A stretch of 5,465 nt of DNA from CAZOHN01 sp964579325. Its GTDB lineage: Bacteria; Pseudomonadota; Alphaproteobacteria; Rhodobacterales; Rhodobacteraceae. The stretch covers positions 1 through 5,465 of the forward strand of contig CAZOHN010000237.1 of assembly GCA_964579325.1 (NCBI GenBank), given 5' to 3'. Each line of letters starts with the position of its first letter. Position 1 is the stretch's first letter. A program made the translations under genes and the position numbers. The notes below the pieces were generated by a model, which was not told the origin of the DNA, did not search any database, and worked only from the letters and a program-made list of their open reading frames with translations. Positions 1 through 5,465 of the stretch are shown here, in pieces.

Positions 1-2175
1 GCGGCGGTGGACGTGGGGATCCTCAACCTCACGGGCTACCAAAGCCCCGACCCGCAGGGGCACTACTTCGGCCAGCGCAAGCTGGGCGTGGGAATGCGCG
101 ACCTCTACGGTCGGCTGATCGACGGGATGAACGGCGCGCTGGGCGAGGTGCGGTCGGGCGGCGATGCCATGTCCGAAAAGCGCCTCGAGGGCGACCCGCC
201 GACCGAGGACCTCGTGGCGTTCTTCTCCGGCCCTGTCGAAGTGGGGGCCGACGGCGTGGCCCGCACCGCCTTCGACCTGCCCGCTTTCAACGGAACCGTG
301 CGGCTGATGGCCGTGGTCTGGTCGCCCGCCGGCGTGGGCCAGGCCGAGGCCGACATCCTCGTCCGCGATCCGGTCGTCGTCACCGCATCGGTCCCGCGCC
401 TGCTGGCCCCCGGCGACACGTCGCGGCTCCTGCTGGAGATCGTCCACGCCTCCGGGCCGACGGGCCGCATGGGCCTCGATGTCACGGCCTCGGGCGTCGC
501 CCTCGGTCCGGTTCCCTCGGGCGTCGATCTCGTGGCACAGGGCAAGGCGACGTTCTCCGTTCCGCTCACGGCCTCGGAGGCCGGCCTTGCCACGCTCCGT
601 GTCGCGCTCACCACGCCGGACGGGAAGCAACTGACCAGGGACCTGACGCTTCCGGTCCGGTCGAATGACCCCGAACTGTCGCGACAGACCCGGTTCACCC
701 TGGCCGCCGGGCAGACCTTCGACTTCGACGGGAATGTCTTCGCCGGGCTGGTCCCCGGCACGGGCACCGCCACGCTCGCTGCCGGACCGCTCGCGCGCTT
801 CGACGCACCCGGCCTTCTCGCCGCGCTCGACCGCTATCCCTACGGCTGCACCGAACAGATCACCTCGGCTGCAATGCCTTTGATCTACTTCGACGAGATG
901 GCGCGCGTGATGGGCCTCGCGGCGCAGGCCACTGCGGCCGAGCGGATCGAGCAGGCGATCGCCGAGGTGCTGACCAATCAGGGCTCGAACGGGTCATTCG
1001 GTCTCTGGGGTCCGTCCTCGGGCGATCTCTGGCTTGATGCCTATGTGACCGACTTCCTCAGCCGTGCGAAGGGCAAGGGTCATGCCGTGCCCGACCGCGC
1101 GTTCCGCATGGCGCTCGATAACCTGCGCAACGCGGTCAACTACTACACCGACTTCGACAGCGGCGGGCAGGACCTCGCCTACGCGCTTCACGTGCTCGCT
1201 CGCGAGGGTGCGGCGGCGGTGGGCGACCTGCGCTATTATGCCGACGTAAAGGGTGAAGCCTTCGGGTCGCCCCTCGCAGCAGCCCAGATCGGTGCCGCGC
1301 TGGCCGCCTATGGCGACCAGACCCGCGCTGACGCCATGTTCGCCCGCGCGGCGCGGATGCTCGACGGCCCGGCCGAGAACACCGCCCTCTGGCGGGCCGA
1401 CTACGGCACCCGGCTGCGGGATACCGCAGGCGTGCTGGCGCTGGCACTGGAATCCGGCAGCCGGGCCGTCGACCGCGAGGCGCTCGCCGCCCGCATCGCC
1501 AACGCGGGTCAGGGCCGCAGCACGCAGGAGGCGCTCTGGACGCTTCTGGCCGCCCACGCGCTCACGGGCGATCCGGCGACCGCGCTTACCATCGACGGGG
1601 TGCCAGCCGCGGGCCCGCTCGTGCGTGTGCTGGAGGCCGATGCGGGTGGCTCGGGCATCGCCATCCGCAACGAGGGTCCGGGCGAGGAGACGATCACGCT
1701 AACCACATTCGGCGTGCCGGCCGAGCCGGAACCGGCGGGCGGCAACGGCTGGGCGATATCGCGCAGCTACTACACGCTCGAGGGCCAGCCTGCCGATCCG
1801 TCCATCGTCACCCTCGGCACCCGTCTGGTGGCGGTACTCGAGGTGCAGCCCTTCGGCCCGCGCGACGCGCGCCTGATGGTCTCGGACCCCTTGCCGGCGG
1901 GCTTCGAGATCGACAACCCCAACCTGCTGCGCGCGGGCGACATCCGCGCGCTCGACTGGCTCGATGCGACCGCGGAGGCCGAGCACACCGAGGCGCGGTC
2001 CGACCGCTTCCTTGCCGCCATCGACCGCTACGGCGACCAGCCATTCCGCCTTGCCTACATCGTCCGCGCGATCTCGCCTGGCTCGTTCCATCACCCGGCG
2101 GCAAGTGTCGAGGACATGTACCGCCCCGAGTTCCGCGCGCGGACCGATGCGGGCCGCGTGACCGTGACGGAATGA
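1..2175 (+). CDS. Bacterial alpha-2-macroglobulin family protein (YfhM-like), C-terminal part, 5' end outside window
   Basis: The frame is open from base 1 and ends at TGA 2173-2175, giving 724 residues. The GTG at 7 is not a credible start, because the family strand AVDVGILNLT spans it. Full-length relatives have about 1,600-1,900 residues, so roughly the last 40% is present. In window numbering: the end of the macroglobulin domain with the YFGQRKLGV / RDLYGRLIDGM block (about 1-47); a charged, flexible segment at the bait-region position (48-70); an A2M core domain with the PAFNGTVRLMAVVWSP strand (about 71-220); the thioester domain, starting near the motif YGCTEQ with Cys283 and Gln286 and continuing through GSFGLWGPSSGDLWLDAYVT; and a C-terminal MG10-type domain (about 586-724). 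Family knowledge: these periplasmic proteins, often lipoproteins, trap proteases through a bait region and a Cys-Gln thioester. The N-terminal export signal cannot be seen here. The stop codon overlaps the pbpC start, the partner usually found next to it. The family call is firm; the anti-protease role is inferred. Confidence 0.94.
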   Translation, partial: AAVDVGILNLTGYQSPDPQGHYFGQRKLGVGMRDLYGRLIDGMNGALGEVRSGGDAMSEKRLEGDPPTEDLVAFFSGPVEVGADGVARTAFDLPAFNGTVRLMAVVWSPAGVGQAEADILVRDPVVVTASVPRLLAPGDTSRLLLEIVHASGPTGRMGLDVTASGVALGPVPSGVDLVAQGKATFSVPLTASEAGLATLRVALTTPDGKQLTRDLTLPVRSNDPELSRQTRFTLAAGQTFDFDGNVFAGLVPGTGTATLAAGPLARFDAPGLLAALDRYPYGCTEQITSAAMPLIYFDEMARVMGLAAQATAAERIEQAIAEVLTNQGSNGSFGLWGPSSGDLWLDAYVTDFLSRAKGKGHAVPDRAFRMALDNLRNAVNYYTDFDSGGQDLAYALHVLAREGAAAVGDLRYYADVKGEAFGSPLAAAQIGAALAAYGDQTRADAMFARAARMLDGPAENTALWRADYGTRLRDTAGVLALALESGSRAVDREALAARIANAGQGRSTQEALWTLLAAHALTGDPATALTIDGVPAAGPLVRVLEADAGGSGIAIRNEGPGEETITLTTFGVPAEPEPAGGNGWAISRSYYTLEGQPADPSIVTLGTRLVAVLEVQPFGPRDARLMVSDPLPAGFEIDNPNLLRAGDIRALDWLDATAEAEHTEARSDRFLAAIDRYGDQPFRLAYIVRAISPGSFHHPAASVEDMYRPEFRARTDAGRVTVTE
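2172..2175 (+). promoter_or_regulatory. ATGA stop/start overlap, translational coupling of macroglobulin gene and pbpC
   Basis: The pbpC ATG (2172-2174) and the macroglobulin TGA (2173-2175) share ATGA. The only purine-rich stretch, CGGA at 2168-2171, touches the start codon and is too close to act as a normal ribosome-binding site. Termination-reinitiation by the same ribosomes is therefore the likely mode, tying PbpC output to that of the macroglobulin. The overlap is seen directly; the coupling is inferred. Confidence 0.75.
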
Positions 2176-4211
2176 TCCGCCGGGGCCTCCTGGTCCTGAC
2201 GCTCGCCCTTTGGGCGGGGGCGGCGGCGCGTGACGGGGTCGACGCCTGGATCGACGCGACTGTCCTGCCGACGCTGGTGGCCGAGACCTCGCCGCAGGTG
2301 GTGGACCGAGACGGGAGGCTCCTGCGTGCCTATACCGTCTCTGACGGGCGCTGGCGGCTCCCTGTCATGGCGGCCGAGGTCGATCCGCTCTACCTTGCCA
2401 TGCTCGTCGCCTACGAGGACCGCCGCTTTGACGAACACGGGGGCCTGGACCCCCGCGCCGTCGCCCGCGCCCTGTGGCAGGCGGCCACCGCGGGCCGGAT
2501 CGTCTCGGGCGGCTCGACGCTGACGATGCAGGTCGCGAGGCTTCTGGAAGACGGCGGCACCGGGGCCTGGAGCGGCAAGCTCCGTCAGGTGCGGGTGGCG
2601 CTGGCGCTGGAGCGGCGGCTGCCCAAGGACCGCATCCTCGATCTCTACCTCAATCGCGCGCCCTTCGGCGGCAACCTCGAGGGCGTCCGCGCCGCTGCCC
2701 GCGCCTATTTCGGCAAGGAACCGCGCCGCCTGACCCCGGCCGAGGCCGCGCTCCTCGTCGCACTCCCGCAGTCGCCCGAACGCCGCCGCCCGGACCGTGA
2801 CCCCACGGCAGCCGAGGCGGGGAGGGAGCGGGTGCTCGCGCGCATGGTCCGCCTCGGCGTGCTCAGCGAGGACCGCGCTGCCGCCGCCCGCCGCGAAGCG
2901 TTGCCCGACGCGCGGCGGCCCTTCCCCGCACACGCGCCGCACCTCGCGGACCGGCTCCACGCCGCCGACCCGTTCCGTCCCGTCCACCACACCCGGCTCG
3001 ACCTTCGGGTGCAGGCGGCGATGGAGGCACTGGCGGCGCAGGCGGTGCAGGGCCAGGGCGAGCGGCTCTCGGCTGCGCTGATCGTGGCGGACCATACCAC
3101 CGGCGAGATCCTCGCCTCGGTCGGCTCGGCCGGCTATACCGAGGATACCCGCGAGGGCTATGTCGATATGACGCGCGCCCTGCGCTCGCCGGGCTCCACG
3201 CTGAAACCGCTGGTCTACGGCCTCGCCTTCGCCGACGGCCTCGCCCACCCCGAAACCCTCATCGACGACCGCCCGACCGACTTCGCCGGCTACCGCCCGC
3301 AGAATTTCGATGGCCAGTATCGCGGGACGGTCACGGCCCGGGCCGCGCTGCAGATGTCGCTGAACCTGCCGGTGGTGCAGCTGACCGAGGCGCTGGGCCC
3401 CGAGCGACTTCTGGTCCACCTGCGCCGCGCGGGGGCCGAGCCCGTCATCCCCGGCGGCACGCCGGGTCTTGCCGTGGCGCTGGGCGGCGTCGGCCTCACG
3501 CTCGAAGACCTCGCCCGGCTCTATGCCGCGCTCGCCAATGGCGGCCGCGCGGTCGATTTGCACGCCACCGCTGTCGGAGGGGCAGGGCAGGGGGGCGAGG
3601 TGCTGCCGCCCGAAGCCGCCTGGCATGTGGCCGATATCCTGAAGGGCATCCCCGCGCCCGCGGGTTACGCCGCACGCGGCATCGCCTGGAAGACGGGCAC
3701 GAGCTATGGCCACCGCGACGCCTGGGCCGTGGGCTTCGACGGCCGCCACGTCGTCGCAGTCTGGATCGGGCGGCCGGATGGCACGCCCGTCCCCGGAGCC
3801 TTCGGGGCCGAAGCCGCCGCGCCCGTCCTGTTTTCTGCCTTCCAGCGCCTCAAGGGCACGCCCGAGGCGCTGCCGCCGCCACCACCCGCGACGCTGATGG
3901 TCGGCACGGCCGCCCTTCCTCAACCTCTTCAACGCTTCCGCCGCCCTGGCGCGGCACTGGCCCAATCAGGCCCGGACGCGCCCCGCATCGCCTTCCCTCC
4001 CGACGGGGCCGAGATCGAGGGCGGGGGCCGCCTCGTGCTCAAGGTCGCCGAGGGCACGCCGCCCTTCACCTGGCTCGCCGACGGCCGTCCCGTCGCGGTC
4101 GCCAGCCGCGAACGGCAGGAGGTTCTGGGGGGCCTCGGGCCGGGCTTCGTCACCCTCTCGGTGATCGACGCGGCGGGCCGCTCGGCCGGGGCGACGGTCC
4201 GGCTGCGCTGA
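2172..4211 (+). CDS. pbpC: Penicillin-binding protein 1C (bifunctional GT51 / transpeptidase)
   Basis: Complete, 679 residues. Class A PBPs polymerise lipid II into glycan strands and cross-link the peptides on the periplasmic face of the inner membrane. Residues 6-19 form a short hydrophobic segment after MIRR, the membrane anchor. The GT51 domain (about 60-235) has EDRRF with catalytic Glu82, GGSTLTMQ (113-120), KLRQ (136-139), ILDLYLN (155-161) and a final RRRPDRDP block. The transpeptidase domain (about 295-565) has all three penicillin-binding motifs: STLK with nucleophile Ser342 and Lys345, SLN 396-398, and KTGT 507-510. A proline-rich linker (568-572) leads to a C-terminal BiPBP_C-type beta domain (about 600-679), which is typical of PbpC. 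Gln139 sits where PBP1b-type enzymes have their second catalytic Glu. From memory E. coli PbpC has 770 residues; the shortfall here lies mainly between the transpeptidase and the C-terminal domain. The ATG start overlaps the upstream TGA and gives the expected N-terminus. No good Shine-Dalgarno precedes it, so translation is probably coupled. Its physiological role is poorly defined even in E. coli. Confidence 0.97.
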   Translation: MIRRGLLVLTLALWAGAAARDGVDAWIDATVLPTLVAETSPQVVDRDGRLLRAYTVSDGRWRLPVMAAEVDPLYLAMLVAYEDRRFDEHGGLDPRAVARALWQAATAGRIVSGGSTLTMQVARLLEDGGTGAWSGKLRQVRVALALERRLPKDRILDLYLNRAPFGGNLEGVRAAARAYFGKEPRRLTPAEAALLVALPQSPERRRPDRDPTAAEAGRERVLARMVRLGVLSEDRAAAARREALPDARRPFPAHAPHLADRLHAADPFRPVHHTRLDLRVQAAMEALAAQAVQGQGERLSAALIVADHTTGEILASVGSAGYTEDTREGYVDMTRALRSPGSTLKPLVYGLAFADGLAHPETLIDDRPTDFAGYRPQNFDGQYRGTVTARAALQMSLNLPVVQLTEALGPERLLVHLRRAGAEPVIPGGTPGLAVALGGVGLTLEDLARLYAALANGGRAVDLHATAVGGAGQGGEVLPPEAAWHVADILKGIPAPAGYAARGIAWKTGTSYGHRDAWAVGFDGRHVVAVWIGRPDGTPVPGAFGAEAAAPVLFSAFQRLKGTPEALPPPPPATLMVGTAALPQPLQRFRRPGAALAQSGPDAPRIAFPPDGAEIEGGGRLVLKVAEGTPPFTWLADGRPVAVASRERQEVLGGLGPGFVTLSVIDAAGRSAGATVRLR

Positions 4212-4239
4212 GATGTCATGGCCTCGTCACGGCGTGCGT

Positions 4240-4257
4240 GCTTCACCCCCTTGAAGC
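4240..4257 (+). repeat. Perfect inverted repeat, possible hairpin in ade leader
   Basis: GCTTCA (4240-4245) and TGAAGC (4252-4257) pair perfectly around the 6-nt loop CCCCCT. No T-run follows, so it is not a canonical intrinsic terminator. It could be a weak RNA hairpin, a small operator, or chance. It ends 27 nt before the ade ATG, leaving the start region free. Confidence 0.4.
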
Positions 4258-4268
4258 CGCCCCGAACG

Positions 4269-4273
4269 GGTGA
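4269..4273 (+). promoter_or_regulatory. Weak ribosome-binding site for ade
   Basis: GGTGA matches the 3' part of the extended Shine-Dalgarno sequence AAGGAGGTGA. It lies 11 nt before ATG 4285, which is longer than ideal. Nothing better is present. It overlaps an in-frame GTG (4270-4272) that would add five residues if used as the start. The spacing favours the ATG, but only modestly. Confidence 0.35.
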
Positions 4274-4284
4274 GACAGTCCGAC

Positions 4285-5465
4285 ATGGCACACACATCCG
4301 CTCCGATCCGTCCCTGGGCCGACTGCGCCCCCCGTCTCGTCGCCGTCGCCGCAGGGCGCGCGCCCGCCGATGTTGTGATCCGGGGCGGTTCTGTCGTCTC
4401 GGTCCACACCCGCGAGGTGCTGCCGGGGTGGGAGGTCGCCATCGCCGAGGGGCGCTTCGCCTATGTCGGCCCGGATGCCTCGCACTGCATCGGACCCCAG
4501 ACCGAGGTGATCGACGTCACCGGGACCTTCCTGATCCCGGGCCTCTGCGACGGGCACATGCACATCGAAAGCGGCATGCTGACCCCGGCCGAGTTCGCCG
4601 CCGCCGTCATCCCGCACGGCACCACGACGATGTTCCACGACCCCCACGAGATCGCCAATGTGCTGGGCCTCGCGGGCGTGCGTATGATGCACGACGAGGC
4701 CGAGATGCAGCCCGTCAACATCTTCACCCAGATGCCCTCCTGCGCGCCGTCCGCGCCGGGACTCGAGACCACGGGCTACGAGATCGGCCCCGACGACGTT
4801 GCCGAGGCGATGAGCTGGCCGGGGGTGATCGGGCTGGGCGAGATGATGAACTTCCCCGGCGTGATCGCGGGCAGCCAGCAGATGCTGGCGGAGATGGCCG
4901 AGACGATGCGGGCCGGCAAGACCGTGGGCGGCCACTATGCCGCACCCGACCTCGGCCCGGCGTTCCACGCCTATGCGGCCGGGGGAGCCTCGGACGACCA
5001 CGAGGGCACGCGCGAGGTGGACGCCATCGCCCGCGTCCGGCAGGGGATGCGCGCGATGCTGCGACTGGGCAGCGCCTGGTACGACGTTCAGGCACAGATC
5101 ACGGCCGTGACCGAGAAGGGCCTCGACCCGCGCGGCTTCATCCTGTGCACCGACGATTGCCATTCCGGCACGCTGGTGAACGAGGGCCACATGAACCGGG
5201 TGGTGCGCCACGCCATCGCCTGCGGCTGCGATCCGCTGGTGGCGCTCCAGATGGCGACGATCAACACCGCGACCCATTTCGGGCTGGAGCGGGAACTGGG
5301 CAGCATCGCGCCGGGTCGGCGGGCCGACCTGATCCTGACCTCGGACCTCAGGACGCTGCCGATCCACCGCGTGATCGCGCGGGGGGTGACGGTGGCCGAA
5401 GAGGGCAAGCTGAAGGCGGCCTGCCCGCACTTCAACTGGCCCGATGAGGCCCGGCGCACCGTCCG
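4285..5465 (+). CDS. ade: Adenine deaminase, N-terminal two-thirds, 3' end outside window
   Basis: The frame is open from ATG 4285 to the window end: 393 codons plus two bases. Relatives have about 580-600 residues, so roughly 200 C-terminal residues are missing. The enzyme (EC 3.5.4.2) hydrolyses adenine to hypoxanthine and ammonia in the cytosol, for purine salvage or use of adenine as nitrogen source. It belongs to the amidohydrolase superfamily and needs divalent metal. Visible: an N-terminal beta domain (about 28-80, ADVVIRGG onward), then the barrel with HMHIES (His91, His93), HDPHEIANVLG (118-128), GLGEMMN (Glu186), GGHYAAP (His217), SDDHEGT (His239) and CTDD (Asp290), the expected metal and active-site positions. 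ATNTAT-like MATINTATHFGL (323-334) and APGRRADLIL (342-351) mark the return to the beta domain. The DPHEIANVLG and DDHEGT blocks separate it from cytosine deaminase, dihydroorotase and the unrelated ADD-type adenine deaminases. ATG 4285 is chosen because the frame is closed at 4252; GTG 4270 is the only upstream alternative. Its link to pbpC is positional only. Confidence 0.95.
   Translation, partial: MAHTSAPIRPWADCAPRLVAVAAGRAPADVVIRGGSVVSVHTREVLPGWEVAIAEGRFAYVGPDASHCIGPQTEVIDVTGTFLIPGLCDGHMHIESGMLTPAEFAAAVIPHGTTTMFHDPHEIANVLGLAGVRMMHDEAEMQPVNIFTQMPSCAPSAPGLETTGYEIGPDDVAEAMSWPGVIGLGEMMNFPGVIAGSQQMLAEMAETMRAGKTVGGHYAAPDLGPAFHAYAAGGASDDHEGTREVDAIARVRQGMRAMLRLGSAWYDVQAQITAVTEKGLDPRGFILCTDDCHSGTLVNEGHMNRVVRHAIACGCDPLVALQMATINTATHFGLERELGSIAPGRRADLILTSDLRTLPIHRVIARGVTVAEEGKLKAACPHFNWPDEARRTV

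Larger units (their letters stand above)
4212..4284 (+). other. Intergenic leader between pbpC and ade
   Basis: This 73-nt stretch is the only non-coding DNA in the window. It holds a perfect 6-bp inverted repeat (4240-4257), a minor CCCG/CGGG palindrome (4261-4270) and a weak GGTGA ribosome-binding element. I see no convincing sigma-70 promoter and no T-run terminator. Read-through from pbpC into ade is therefore possible, but an unrecognised promoter here or inside the 3' end of pbpC is not excluded. An ATG at 4213 in the ade frame is closed by TGA at 4252, so ade cannot extend up to pbpC. Confidence 0.6.

Noticed and set aside
7..9. GTG as start of the macroglobulin gene
   Set aside because: The frame stays open to base 1 and the conserved strand AVDVGIL begins before this codon, so the true start lies outside the window.
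105..773. 222-codon minus-strand ORF, and similar minus-strand ORFs at 994-1557 and 1699-2094
   Set aside because: All fall inside the macroglobulin coding frame, have Ser/Arg/Pro-rich or Gly/Arg-rich translations and no recognisable family.
2091..3965. 624-codon minus-strand ORF opposite pbpC
   Set aside because: Lies antisense to a gene with every expected PBP motif. The translation is Arg/Gly/Ala-rich with no recognisable domain. Long antisense ORFs are expected in GC-rich DNA with G/C at third positions.
4213..4254. 14-codon-scale leader peptide (ATG 4213 to TGA 4252)
   Set aside because: Thirteen codons with no repeated regulatory codon and no ribosome-binding site beyond the end of pbpC; indistinguishable from chance.
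4240..4270. Intrinsic terminator after pbpC
   Set aside because: The 6-bp stem and the nearby CCCG/CGGG palindrome are short and neither is followed by a T-run.
4251..4279. Promoter candidate TTGAAG, 17-nt spacer, GACAGT before ade
   Set aside because: The -10 matches TATAAT at only three of six positions, and transcription would begin at about the ade ATG, giving no leader. The -35 also overlaps the inverted repeat.
4243..5430. 395-codon minus-strand ORF opposite ade
   Set aside because: Antisense shadow of ade. His/Arg/Gly-rich translation without domain resemblance and without a separate upstream regulatory region.
4218..5447. 409-codon plus-strand ORF overlapping ade
   Set aside because: Shifted frame of the real ade gene; the product is extremely Arg-rich and low complexity, while the frame starting at 4285 encodes all adenine deaminase motifs.
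1..5465. Mobile element, CRISPR, tRNA/rRNA or novel defence system
   Set aside because: No transposase, integrase, terminal repeats, direct-repeat arrays or RNA-gene signatures were seen; composition is even across all three genes.

Overview
This 5.5 kb window is very GC-rich and densely coded, with strong G/C preference at third codon positions. All three genes are on the + strand. The gene content and protein style suggest an alphaproteobacterium, most likely of the Rhodobacterales (Rhodobacter/Paracoccus-like). That placement is an inference from composition and family resemblance, not from a marker gene. I see no mobile element, RNA gene, CRISPR array or sign of recent transfer.

Layout. 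Positions 1-2175 hold the C-terminal part of a bacterial alpha-2-macroglobulin (YfhM type), cut by the left edge; it carries an intact CTEQ thioester motif. Positions 2172-4211 hold a complete pbpC (penicillin-binding protein 1C), whose ATG overlaps the macroglobulin stop codon in an ATGA. A 73-nt gap follows, containing a small perfect inverted repeat and a weak ribosome-binding site. From 4285 to the right edge runs the first 393 codons of an adenine deaminase gene (ade), cut by the window end.

How they work together. The macroglobulin and PbpC form a known pair. The periplasmic macroglobulin is thought to trap proteases that breach the outer membrane, and PbpC is a membrane-anchored peptidoglycan synthase that may repair the wall nearby. 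The overlap implies co-transcription and coupled translation. Adenine deaminase (adenine to hypoxanthine, purine salvage) has no obvious functional link to the pair. It is either a read-through passenger or has its own promoter, which I could not identify.

I found no convincing undescribed system: this looks like ordinary chromosomal content. The points most worth a second look are the glutamine in place of the usual second glutamate in the PbpC glycosyltransferase domain, the compact form of PbpC, the putative bait segment of the macroglobulin, and the ade leader. Several long ORFs on the other strand and in other frames (up to 624 codons) are GC-driven shadows and are not annotated.
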